In this document: positions 16,666 through 24,202 of the stretch, in pieces
How positions within the stretch are numbered: position 1 is the first letter of the stretch
Layout of the letters: every line of letters begins with the position of its first letter
NCBI GenBank assembly: GCA_031263485.1
Contig: JAISFS010000114.1
Span: 1 to 34,212, forward strand
Length of the DNA stretch: 34,212 nucleotides
From: Deltaproteobacteria bacterium
GTDB taxonomy: Bacteria > Desulfobacterota > Desulfarculia > Adiutricales > Adiutricaceae
Direction of reading: 5' to 3'
Notes under the pieces: generated by a model
Seen by the model: only the letters and a program-made list of their open reading frames with translations
The model's database searches: none
Told to the model about the DNA's origin: nothing
Made by a program: the position numbers and the translations under genes

Positions 16666-17525
16666 GTCCCCTCCCCGTTCAGGCGGGCGCTCAGCGCCTC
16701 CCAGCCCGTCCTGTCTATGGCTCCCCTGAAGCGCTCGCCCGGCGCGGCGCGCTCGGCGAAGAAGTCCACGGCGCGGTCGGCCGCCCTGAAGACCCCCTCC
16801 AGATCGCCCGCGGGCGGCATGAGCTCCCTGCCCAAGGCTATCCTGTTCCCGAAGGTCCCCCCGAAAAAGAGCCGGTATGCAGGGGTCCCCTTCCAGGCGT
16901 CCGCTGGGCAGATCTTCACGCAGCGCCCGCAGCCGTTGCATCTCGAACGCTCGAGCCTCACGGGCCCGTCCTCCCCCGCGAGCTCCAGCGCCCCTTCCCG
17001 ACAGACATTCACGCACAGTCCGCATCCCGTGCATTCGCCCTCGTCCAGCTCCACCGCAAAGGCGCCCTTGACGCCAAGGTCGTTCTCCTCGGCCTTCAGG
17101 CAGTTGTTCACGCAGCCCGTGACGCCGAACTTGAACTTGTGTGGGAGCTCGCGACCGAAGTAGCGCTCCGAGAAGGCGAGCGCCAGCCCCGCCGAGTCGA
17201 TGCAGGCCGACGGGCAGACCGCGTCCCCCTGGCAGGCGGTGACAGTGCGCACCCGCGGCCCGCAGACGCCCACGGGTATCCCCCGCTCTGCCAGGAAATC
17301 CCTCATCGCCCCCGTGTCCTTGAGGTCGACGAACGGGATTTCCGCGCCCTGGCGCGAGGTGAGATGCACCCTCCCGGTCCCGTACCGGTCCGCGGCGTCG
17401 GCGAGGGCCCGGATCTGTGACGACGTGAGGTTCCCGCCCACCACCTTCAGGCGGACAGAGAACTTGTCCTTCTGTTTCTGGCGCATGAAGCCGCCGTTCT
17501 TGAGGGCCCTGTAATCGACTTCCAT
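16662..17525 (-). CDS. Small siroheme sulfite reductase fused to 2x[4Fe-4S] ferredoxin domain
   Basis: A 287-residue single-chain reductase of the nitrite/sulfite reductase family. The siroheme-[4Fe-4S] ligands are in C98-x5-C104 (ACQGDAVCPSA) and C138-x3-C142 (GCVNNC). A bacterial-ferredoxin insert follows with two clusters, C165/168/171/175 and C196/199/202/206. It catalyses six-electron reduction of sulfite to sulfide in the cytosol, with electrons entering through the ferredoxin part. The length fits the small assimilatory type and is far below CysI or DsrAB. I chose ATG 17525 because AGGA precedes it and the N-terminal sequence becomes family-like there; the frame is open to an ATG at 17594. 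It shares ATGA with the TusA-like gene and lies 276 bases after cysN. Confidence 0.92.
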   Translation of the reverse strand: MEVDYRALKNGGFMRQKQKDKFSVRLKVVGGNLTSSQIRALADAADRYGTGRVHLTSRQGAEIPFVDLKDTGAMRDFLAERGIPVGVCGPRVRTVTACQGDAVCPSACIDSAGLALAFSERYFGRELPHKFKFGVTGCVNNCLKAEENDLGVKGAFAVELDEGECTGCGLCVNVCREGALELAGEDGPVRLERSRCNGCGRCVKICPADAWKGTPAYRLFFGGTFGNRIALGRELMPPAGDLEGVFRAADRAVDFFAERAAPGERFRGAIDRTGWEALSARLNGEGT

Positions 17526-17668
17526 ATTCCTGCACAGCCTCCCAGAGCCGTAAGCCGGCGTCCGTCGCGCAAGCGCTTCACCGGCGCTTCTCATGCGTTT
17601 CGCAAACGTCCTTCAGGCGTTCCGCCCGTTTCTGGCCGGCCCCCGGGAAGCGGGCCGGGCGTCTATGA

Positions 17669-17812
17669 CTTTCAGGCTCCCGCGCTCGCGGACGCCTTGA
17701 CCTTTCTGCCCCCCCGCTCGCGGCGCAGAAGCCTTTCAGGTTCCCGCGCTCGAGGGCGCCTTGACCTCTTTGGCCCCCCGATCGCGGGCGCAGAAGCCTT
17801 TCAGGCCCCCCT
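17669..17812. repeat. 64/65-bp direct repeat downstream of cysN, plus a third partial copy
   Basis: Unit 1 is 17669-17732 and unit 2 is 17733-17797. They agree at most positions: both start CTTTCAGG, contain TCCCGCGCTCG and CGCCTTGACCT, and end CGCAGAAGC. A third start, CTTTCAGG plus a C-run, at 17798-17812 overlaps the cysN stop codon (TGA, minus strand, 17803-17801). The array fills most of the space between cysN and the sulfite reductase gene. It looks like tandem duplication seeded at the cysN 3' end. Confidence 0.85.
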
Positions 17813-19600
17813 CGCGGAGCCGGGCGCCGCCCCCTCGCCGCCCGGCCCGGCCAGCGGCCCGGACAAGGCTATCCTGCGGAAGACGTTGAAGTCAAGCCAC
17901 CTCGCGGCGGGGTCCGGGCACGCCCCGGAGGCCCCTCGGGCGAAGGCGTCCAGAAGTTCCTGCCAGTCCGCCTCGGAGGACACCTTCAGGGCGAAGCCCC
18001 GCCCGTTCACGGCGGGGAGACCTCCCCAGGCGTAGCCGGAGAGCGGCAGGACCTCGGCGACCCTGCCGTCCCTGATCCGCACCGCGGCGCGGTCGCGGAA
18101 GACCACGACGTCGAAGGATCCGGGGTAGGCGAACGAGGCTCCGGACAGTGGCACCGGGTCCCCCACGGCGTAGAGGGCGGGCGCGGGCGGCATTATCTCG
18201 ACCAGCTCGCCCTCCAGGCTGTAGCAGTACTCCTCGAAGACCGCCGCCCTCGCGAACACCCCCCCGGAACGGAAGCCCGCCGCGCTTTCCTTGGGAAGCC
18301 CCAGGCCGGTCACTATCCCGCCCCCGGCCACGTCGTAGCCGTCCACGATGACGAAGCGGCCCGTCGTCCGGTGACGCGAGAAGAGATCCAGCGCGACGGG
18401 CCTCTCCAGGCGGATCGCCGCCTCGCAGACCTCGCCGGCGCGGACGCCCTCCGTCGAGGTCGCGGGGGCGAGGGTCTCGGAATCGATGAGACCGTAGATG
18501 CCCGTGACCCGGCAGCCGCAGGCGTCCGAGGCGAGCTTCAGGCGGTAGCGGCGGCCCGGCTCCAGGGGCTCGCGGCCCATCCAGAAGACCGAGGCCTTGA
18601 AGGAGTCGGAACGTTCCGGAACGTCGTCGGGCGAGGAGATGACCTCGCCCCGGCGGTTGAAGAACTCGTCCGCGAGCGTGATGCCGACGGATTCACCGGC
18701 GGAGGCTGACCGGCGGCCCGGGTCAGCGGGCCAGCCTTCCACCGTGAGGCAGCGGGTGCGCCTGCCGCCCGGGCTTATGAGGATCTCGTCCCCCGCCGCG
18801 ATCGTGCCGCTCTCCACCCGGCCGGCCACGATGCGGCGGTCGTCGAACTTGTAGACGTCCTGGACGGGGAGCCTCAGGCCGTCCTCCCGGGGCGGCTTGG
18901 CGATCCCGTCCAGCGCCCCCAAGAGCGTAGGCCCCGCGAACCACGGCATCAGCGCGGACGGCTCCGTCACGTTCTCGCCCAGAAGCGCCGAGAGGGGGAG
19001 GAAGGGCCCGGCCTCGATCCCGAGGTTCCACAGGTACGCCGAGAGCTCCGACTTCACCGCCTCGAAGGCCGCCTCGCTCCAGCCCGCCAGATCCATCTTG
19101 TTGACCAGTACCCCCACGCGGCCCACGCCCAGAAGCGAGAGCATGTGGGCGTGGCGGCGGCTCTGCTCCTCCACGCCCCTGGCGGCGTCCACCACCAGGA
19201 AGGCCGCCTCGGCGTCCGAGGCCCCGGAGATCATGTTCTTCAGGAATTCCTTGTGGCCGGGGGCGTCGATGATGAGGTAGTCGCGGAGATCCGTCCTGAA
19301 CTGGAGGCGGGTGGTGTCGATGGTTATCCCCTGCTTGCGCTCCTCCTCGAATGCGTCCAGGAGGAACGCGAACTCGAAGGGCTGGCCGGTCTCCCTGGAA
19401 ATCTCGCGCACCCTGTCTATGGTCCCCTGCGCGAGCGATCCCGTGTCGTAGAGGAGGCGCCCGATGACAGTGGACTTGCCGTGATCGACGTGCCCGGTCA
19501 CCACCAGCGAGAGCTTCTCCCGCGAGTCGTCCGCCGCGCCGCGCGGGGCCGATCCCGCCGCCGGTTCCTGTCCCGCCGTTCCCTTGGCTGAATCCGTCAC
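17801..19600 (-). CDS. cysN: Sulfate adenylyltransferase, GTPase subunit, with C-terminal extension
   Basis: A 599-residue elongation-factor-like GTPase that powers ATP sulfurylase (with CysD): ATP + sulfate to APS. G1 GHVDHGKS is at 36-43, G2 KQGITID at 89-95, G3 DAPGH at 112-116 and G4 NKMD at 167-170. The EF-Tu-like beta-barrel domains follow. About 120-140 residues extend beyond the usual CysN length. They are not an APS kinase, because no second P-loop is present. They contain the pattern VVVFRDRAAVRIRDGRVAEV. The start is GTG 19600, preceded by GGAAAGG; upstream codons are not family-like. A promoter-like pair and the shared 19-bp element lie in the leader. It is separated from cysD by 632 bases, whereas the two are usually adjacent or overlapping. 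Confidence 0.93.
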   Translation of the reverse strand: MTDSAKGTAGQEPAAGSAPRGAADDSREKLSLVVTGHVDHGKSTVIGRLLYDTGSLAQGTIDRVREISRETGQPFEFAFLLDAFEEERKQGITIDTTRLQFRTDLRDYLIIDAPGHKEFLKNMISGASDAEAAFLVVDAARGVEEQSRRHAHMLSLLGVGRVGVLVNKMDLAGWSEAAFEAVKSELSAYLWNLGIEAGPFLPLSALLGENVTEPSALMPWFAGPTLLGALDGIAKPPREDGLRLPVQDVYKFDDRRIVAGRVESGTIAAGDEILISPGGRRTRCLTVEGWPADPGRRSASAGESVGITLADEFFNRRGEVISSPDDVPERSDSFKASVFWMGREPLEPGRRYRLKLASDACGCRVTGIYGLIDSETLAPATSTEGVRAGEVCEAAIRLERPVALDLFSRHRTTGRFVIVDGYDVAGGGIVTGLGLPKESAAGFRSGGVFARAAVFEEYCYSLEGELVEIMPPAPALYAVGDPVPLSGASFAYPGSFDVVVFRDRAAVRIRDGRVAEVLPLSGYAWGGLPAVNGRGFALKVSSEADWQELLDAFARGASGACPDPAARWLDFNVFRRIALSGPLAGPGGEGAAPGSARGA

Positions 19601-19738
19601 CTTTGAGCCTTTCCGCCGCTTAGTCGGCCGAATCCGCTGCCGCTTGTCACGTTCTGCCGCCTCGCGGCAAAATCCATAACCGATCGAACGCGTCAGCGGG
19701 TTCCATGTCAACATCGCCATAGTCTAGCATTTTCCGCC

Positions 19739-19767
19739 GTATCATCGCCCGAACCCGCCTAAGTCAA
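19739..19767 (-). promoter_or_regulatory. Candidate sigma-70-like promoter of cysN
   Basis: On the minus strand TTGACT at 19767-19762 and TGATAC at 19744-19739 are separated by 17 bases. A start near 19732 would give a leader of about 130 bases to the GTG at 19600. This is sequence resemblance only. Confidence 0.4.
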
Positions 19768-19879
19768 GCGATTCATACAGTTTCCATCGGTGAACCCTAA
19801 ATGGCTTGACTTTCGCAATGCCGATCCTGTTGATTCCTTGACTGATTGACATTTACATAAGTTTACCAGGTACAATCCA

Positions 19880-19898
19880 TAAATATTCAGCATTCAAA
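19880..19898 (-). promoter_or_regulatory. Shared 19-bp element, cysN copy
   Basis: On the minus strand the site reads TTTGAATGCTGAATATTTA. It agrees at 16 of 19 positions with the element ahead of aprA (23993-24011) and shares its core with 21238-21256 ahead of cysD. It contains a TGAAT-GC-TGAAT direct repeat. It lies about 110 bases upstream of the candidate cysN promoter. It may be the binding site of a sulfur-responsive regulator. Confidence 0.5.
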
Positions 19899-20232
19899 TC
19901 ATTATTGCCGACAAAACCAGCCGCCATCCCAAATATGGCAGTATCAACAACGACATTCCTTGCCATACCGCTTATATGCCATATCACCTGCTGAATCCCT
20001 CGCCATTTCGCGTTTTCCGCCGTTTGCCGGACATGTCAGTTAGCGTTTGATATTCCCCGTCTTTTCGCGCGATCCCGCCCGCTCCGCTGGACCTTACCCT
20101 GCACATGGCGCCCGACAGGCCGCGCCCGCCAGCCCCCCTTCAAAACAGCCCGCTCGGGATAGCCAGGGGGCAAGTGCGCCCGGGCGCCTTCACAAGCCTG
20201 CCCGGGCGGCATCACAGGCCTGCCCGGCGGCT

Positions 20233-21033
20233 TCACATGTAACCGTCCTTCCTGAGCTTCTGCATGGCGTAGGCGTCCTCGCGGTCCTGGGCCCGGCCAG
20301 CCCTCTCGCTGGTCTTGGTGTTCGCGAGCTCCTCCACTATCTCCGGGACAGTGGACGCGAGGGACTTCACCTTGCCGGTGCAGGGGGCGCAGCCCAGGCT
20401 CCGATACCGCTCCCCGCCATCGGAGAAGTACAGGTCGATGACCGGGATGCCTTCGCGGTCGATGTAGCGCCAGACGTCTATCTCGTTCCACTCGAGCAAC
20501 GGATGCACCCTGATGTGCCGGCCCTTTGGGAAGTCCGTCTTGAACTGCCCCCAGAGCTCCGGCGGCTGGTTGGCATAGTCCCAGCGGTCGTCCTCGCCGC
20601 GCTCGGAGAAGACCCGCTCCTTGGATCGCGAGCCCTCCTCGTCCCGCCTCACCCCCACGATGAGGCCCTCGAAGCCGTACTTCCTGGTCATGTCGGCCAG
20701 AGCATCGGTCTTGAGCGCCCTGCAGCACGCGAGGCGGCCCCGGTCGGGGCCCATGCCCTCCGCCAGCGCGGCCTCGTTGCGGTGGACGATGAGATCCAGC
20801 CCCAGCTCCCGCGCCACCTTGTCCCGGTAGGCTATCATCTCGGGGATCTTGAAGCTCGTGTCGACGTGGATGAAGGGGAACGGCGCGTGCCCGAAGAAGG
20901 CCTTCTTGGCGAGCCACAGGAGCACCGTGGAGTCCTTGCCTATGGACCAAAGGAGGCCAAGCTTGCCCAGGTTGGCGTAGGCCTCCCTGAGGATGAAGAC
21001 GCTCTGGGCCTCCAGGGCGGAGAGATGGTTCAC
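20233..21033 (-). CDS. cysD: Sulfate adenylyltransferase, catalytic subunit
   Basis: A 266-residue PP-loop ATP pyrophosphatase that forms APS from ATP and sulfate with CysN. The PP-loop SIGKDS is at 30-35. FPFIHVDTSFKIPEM and GVRRDEEGSRSKERVFS are characteristic of CysD, as is the C-terminal YRSLGCAPCTG...EDAYAMQKLRKDGYM. Length is slightly below the usual 300. The start is GTG 21033 with a GGGAGGGGGAG purine run just upstream. The frame is open a further 56 codons, but that part is Pro-rich and unrelated to the family. It lies 323 bases after aprB, with a copy of the shared element in between. Confidence 0.94.
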   Translation of the reverse strand: MNHLSALEAQSVFILREAYANLGKLGLLWSIGKDSTVLLWLAKKAFFGHAPFPFIHVDTSFKIPEMIAYRDKVARELGLDLIVHRNEAALAEGMGPDRGRLACCRALKTDALADMTRKYGFEGLIVGVRRDEEGSRSKERVFSERGEDDRWDYANQPPELWGQFKTDFPKGRHIRVHPLLEWNEIDVWRYIDREGIPVIDLYFSDGGERYRSLGCAPCTGKVKSLASTVPEIVEELANTKTSERAGRAQDREDAYAMQKLRKDGYM

Positions 21034-21356
21034 GGGTATCTCCCCCTCCCGGGGGGGGGCCGCGGCCGGCCCCGTCCCGACCGCGGCGTGAGCCGGGGTC
21101 GGACTTGGCCGGAGGGGCGGCGGGAACGGAGGACTGATCCGGACCGGCCGAAGGCCCGGGAAAGACAAAAAGTCCGGAAGCGGCGGCCCCGACAGGGCCA
21201 AGGGTCGGAAATCACCGACGATCCCGAGGCCGGAAATGCTTGAATGCTGATATTCGACAAAGGCCGGAATAAGCCCGGAAGGCCAAAGAAGCTCAAAAAC
21301 CGACGAGGATTCAGGACCGGAAGAGACGGCGGAGACGGCCGCGAACTGATTAACGG
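21034..21356 (-). promoter_or_regulatory. cysD leader region
   Basis: About 320 bases between aprB and cysD. Near 21238-21256 it carries the inverted near-copy of the 19-bp element. The segment closest to cysD is very G/C-rich, with a long C-run on the plus strand that includes the ribosome-binding site. I cannot place -35 and -10 boxes with confidence. Confidence 0.4.
21238..21256 (+). promoter_or_regulatory. Shared element, cysD copy (inverted)
   Basis: The plus strand reads CTTGAATGCTGATATTCG from about 21239. It matches the core TTGAATGCTGAATATT of the cysN element with one base missing, but faces the opposite way relative to its gene. It lies about 205 bases upstream of the cysD start. 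Confidence 0.4.
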
Positions 21357-21671
21357 CTAGTACCCCCCCTCCCCTTCAGGCTCCCCGGGGAAATCGACGG
21401 GCTCAAGACCGGGCCGATCCAGCCTCCAGATAAGCCTTCCGCCCTCCTCATGGCAGGACAGCAGCCCGCCGCGGCCGCCCAGGGCTGGCGGGAGCCAGAG
21501 CCTAACCGCGCGGCGGGGACAGGCCTTCAGGCAGGAGGCGCAACCCCAGCAGTCGTCGGGATAGAGGATCCTGGCGGGAGCCCCGTCTCCCGCCTCGATG
21601 AGCGTGCCGGGACACACGGCCGCGCAACGGCCGCAGGAGACGCACAGCGAGCCGTCGAAGGTCACGGACAC
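21357..21671 (-). CDS. aprB: Adenylylsulfate reductase, beta (ferredoxin-type) subunit
   Basis: A 104-residue iron-sulfur protein with two [4Fe-4S] sites: C10-VS-C-GR-C-AAV-C20-P and C41-WG-C-AS-C-LKA-C51-P. It passes electrons to the FAD subunit AprA for reduction of APS to sulfite plus AMP. The C-terminal part (WLPPALGGRGGLLSC... GRLIWRLDRPG) resembles the AprB tail that wraps around AprA, but is short. The start is uncertain: GTG 21671 has a G-run six bases upstream and overlaps aprA by 10 bases. GTG 21665 (a 4-base GTGA overlap) and GTG 21698 are also in frame. All choices are translationally coupled to aprA. Confidence 0.85.
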   Translation of the reverse strand: MSVTFDGSLCVSCGRCAAVCPGTLIEAGDGAPARILYPDDCWGCASCLKACPRRAVRLWLPPALGGRGGLLSCHEEGGRLIWRLDRPGLEPVDFPGEPEGEGGY

Positions 21672-23644
21672 GCCAGTCCCCCCTTTCCTGAACGGCACCC
21701 CACCGCCTGATCCGCGGCGCCGATCTCCGGGGCGCCGCCCTCCATGCGGCTCTCGCCATCCTTATGGCGGCTCGCCTCTTTGTCCCCGCGATCCAAGGGG
21801 CGCCCGTCCAAGGAGCGCGTGAGGGCGACCGGCGGGTGCATGGCCAGGTCCTCGGGCGGGAGCACGGGGGGAAGCGAGACCCGGGAGTTCACGAAATGCT
21901 CCTGCGCCGGGTCCGGGTCGGGGTATTCAGCGTACTCGCCGAAGCCGGGCCAGCGGGTCTCGGTCCTCTCCGTCAGGTGACATATCAGCGACCGCGCCAC
22001 GGCCAGGCGTTCGCGGAGCTCCCAGATCCGCGAGATCCCCCTGGGGGAATCCGCCGCGAGCGACCCGGAAAGCCGCCAGACGTCATGGACCCTCGATGCC
22101 GCCTCGGAGAGCCCCGCGCGGGAGTAGCGGTAACCGGCCGTGCGCCCGCCGGCGTAAAGATCCATCGCCTTCTGCATGGCCTCCTCGAGGGACTCGGCAG
22201 AATAAACGGGCGCCTTGCCGCGAAGGAATCGCGCGAGACGCTCCCTGAGGCGCTCCAGCACGTCTTCGGGGCATAGCCCCGCGTTCGGGGCGGGCGATCC
22301 CGCGCCAGGGGCGGACGGCATCGCGCCAGGGGCGGACGGCATCGTGCCAGGGGCGGACGCCTCGAACGTCTCGGTCGAGGACGGCGGACCCCCTTCCAAC
22401 CGGGCGGCTATGGCCTCCGCCGCCATCCAGCCTTCGGCCATCGCCCCCGTGACGTACTTCTGCGGGGCGCCGCCCGCCGCGTCCCCGCAGGCGTACAGGC
22501 CCGGGAGCGTCGTCTCTCGGAAACGGTCCACCTGGAAACCCCCGGCGGTATGGCCTCCCATGATGTATGGCTCCGTCCCCTCAATCTGGACCGCGCACTC
22601 CCGCTGGACTCCTTCCGCGCCCGAATCCGCGAGCTCCGCCTCCTCCTCCAAAAACCGCAACGCCTGCATGGGGTTCATGTGCAGGTACGACCTCACGAGC
22701 GCCCTGCGGCCGGCGGCGTCCAGGGGCCCGGTGCGCATGACGCAAGGTCCCCGCCCCGCCTCGGTCTCCTTCCTCCAGGCCAGGACCCGCTGCGATGTGG
22801 TGTTGCCGTAGCGGGACTCGTAGGCCTCGCCCAGGGAGTTGACCTGGCTGGCGCCCTGGCCCACCGCCAGGGTGCCCGTGGGCGCGGCGGTGTCCTGGAG
22901 CCTCAGGGCCACGAAGCGCATCTCGAGGGTGGTGAGCTCGGCGCCGGCCCAGAGGCCCATGGCCCAGCCTCCCCCGGTGTTGAATGGCGGATACCACATC
23001 TTGTGCCCTGAATGACCTGGATTGTTGGGGCGGTAGATGCCCGCCGCCCCGCCCGTGGCGCAGACCGTGAAGGGGGCCTCGACCGCCACAATCCCGCCCG
23101 AGTCGAGCGAGAGCGCGGCCACGCCTGCGGCACGGCAGGCCCCGGGCGACCCCGGGTCCGGGGAGACCAGGAGCGAGAGCGCGTGGGCGCGTTCCAACAG
23201 CGTAACTTCGGGGCGGTCCCGCACCAGGGAGGCAAGAAGCGGCTTGATGGGCCCGCCGTTTATCTTGACGTTCCGCCAGGAACGGCTCGCCCATGCCCCG
23301 TCAGGGCCGCGGTGGAAGGGCACCCCCAGCCGCTCCAGGAACAGCGCCGCCTCGCGGAGCCTCTCGGACATGGTGAGCAGGAGCTCCATGGAGGCGATGC
23401 CGTGGGCGTCCGCGAGCGCGTATGCGGCATAGTCGGCGGGGGAGCGTCCCGGGGCGATCCAGGCGTTTATGGCGTTCACCCCGGCCGCGAGGCAGCCGCT
23501 CCGCTCGATCGCGGCCTTCTCCACCAGGACCGTCTTGAAGCCACGCTCCGCGAGAAGCCAGGCGGCGGCTACGCCGGCGGTGCCGCCGCCTATCACGGCC
23601 GCGTCCGCCTTCAGGCGGACTGTCTTCGGGAAAACGTCAGGCAT
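21662..23644 (-). CDS. aprA: Adenylylsulfate reductase, alpha (FAD) subunit
   Basis: A 660-residue flavoprotein of the fumarate reductase/AprA family, predicted to reduce APS to sulfite and AMP together with AprB. The dinucleotide-binding start is ADAAVIGGGTAGVAAAWLLAERG. IERSGCLAAGVNAINAWI matches the AprA flavin-contact region, and GLYACGDAAGG closes the FAD domain. The helical C-terminal domain contains WRLSGSLAADSPRG. A Pro/Ala/Gly insert encoded by 21-bp tandem repeats separates the FAD and helical domains, and the C-terminus has a charged tail. Other family members (fumarate reductase, aspartate oxidase) are possible from sequence alone. The ferredoxin partner and the cysDN, sulfite reductase and sulfate transporter neighbours decide for APS reductase. 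The ribosome-binding site is weak. Confidence 0.88.
   Translation of the reverse strand: MPDVFPKTVRLKADAAVIGGGTAGVAAAWLLAERGFKTVLVEKAAIERSGCLAAGVNAINAWIAPGRSPADYAAYALADAHGIASMELLLTMSERLREAALFLERLGVPFHRGPDGAWASRSWRNVKINGGPIKPLLASLVRDRPEVTLLERAHALSLLVSPDPGSPGACRAAGVAALSLDSGGIVAVEAPFTVCATGGAAGIYRPNNPGHSGHKMWYPPFNTGGGWAMGLWAGAELTTLEMRFVALRLQDTAAPTGTLAVGQGASQVNSLGEAYESRYGNTTSQRVLAWRKETEAGRGPCVMRTGPLDAAGRRALVRSYLHMNPMQALRFLEEEAELADSGAEGVQRECAVQIEGTEPYIMGGHTAGGFQVDRFRETTLPGLYACGDAAGGAPQKYVTGAMAEGWMAAEAIAARLEGGPPSSTETFEASAPGTMPSAPGAMPSAPGAGSPAPNAGLCPEDVLERLRERLARFLRGKAPVYSAESLEEAMQKAMDLYAGGRTAGYRYSRAGLSEAASRVHDVWRLSGSLAADSPRGISRIWELRERLAVARSLICHLTERTETRWPGFGEYAEYPDPDPAQEHFVNSRVSLPPVLPPEDLAMHPPVALTRSLDGRPLDRGDKEASRHKDGESRMEGGAPEIGAADQAVGCRSGKGGLACP
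22302..22364 (-). repeat. Three 21-bp tandem repeats inside aprA
   Basis: Units 22302-22322 and 22323-22343 are identical and 22344-22364 differs at a few bases. They are in frame and encode repeated SAPGxMP-like heptads in the linker between the FAD-binding and helical regions. The length can change without frameshift. Confidence 0.9.
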
Positions 23645-24202
23645 GGCTTCAGGCTTCGGGAGATCCTTTGGGGGTGACGGCTGTGCGTGGGAGACTCGAG
23701 TCCCGGGGCCTTGTCATGCGCAAGCCCTGTCTGGGCATGTCCCTTCAGGCCTGCCGGGAGCCGGCCCGGATCCGGGCGGCATCCGCGGGGCCAGTCGCGG
23801 ATTTCGGGGGAAGCCGCGCCATTCCGGGACACGACCGGGAAAACACCTTAGATCCTCCCGCTTCCCGTTGTCAATCGCGGGAATTTTCAGCGGCCGACCG
23901 AGCGGGACGCGGAAACCGACCGTTCGCGGCATCCATACCGAGGACTGCGAGCGCCGCCGGTCGGATCTAACCGAAAGAAAAACAATAAATTTTACATATT
24001 CAGCACGCAAACTTGCGCCCCGGCGCCCGTCACGGGATGCCGCGAGCATCGGAGTTGCGGTCCAGGGTTACCTTGCGCCGAACCCCCGCCGCAGGCCCTC
24101 GGGGCGCCGTAACCGTATAACGGGGCGCGGCCCCGCGAGCCGGGGCATTTCCCCGCGCGGGGTCTTCCGTCAGAAATCGGCGGCGGCGGCGCGCGGAAAC
24201 GA
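23645..24202 (-). promoter_or_regulatory. aprA leader region
   Basis: About 560 bases between cysA and aprA. An AT-rich island at 23975-24011 in GC-rich surroundings carries the shared 19-bp element and, on the minus strand, TTGCGT followed after 17 bases by TATTGT, a weak promoter-like pair. Near cysA is a perfect 12-bp palindrome CCCCGCGCGGGG (24151-24162) and other G/C inverted repeats without a T-tract. They could form part of a factor-dependent transcript end. Confidence 0.45.
23993..24011 (-). promoter_or_regulatory. Shared 19-bp element, aprA copy
   Basis: On the minus strand it reads TTTGCGTGCTGAATATGTA, 16 of 19 identical to the cysN copy at 19880-19898 and in the same orientation relative to its downstream gene. 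It lies about 350 bases before the aprA start and overlaps the weak promoter-like pair. Confidence 0.5.

Larger units (their letters stand above)
19601..20232 (-). promoter_or_regulatory. cysN leader region
   Basis: About 630 bases between cysD and cysN. The block 19780-19990 is strongly AT-rich against GC-rich surroundings. It holds the 19-bp element at 19880-19898. Nearer to cysN is a promoter-like pair on the minus strand: TTGACT (19767-19762), 17 bases, TGATAC (19744-19739). The part next to cysD (20040-20232) is GC-rich. No terminator with a T-tract is evident after cysD. Confidence 0.5.

Noticed and set aside
16396..17535. Long minus-strand frame running through sulfite reductase into the TusA-like gene
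   Set aside because: Only the last 89 codons are TusA-like and have their own ATG and ribosome-binding site. The rest is the sulfite reductase gene read out of frame.
20047..21243. 398-codon open frame on the plus strand opposite cysD
   Set aside because: It is antisense to a certain gene, has no family motif, and its composition is typical of a GC-rich shadow.
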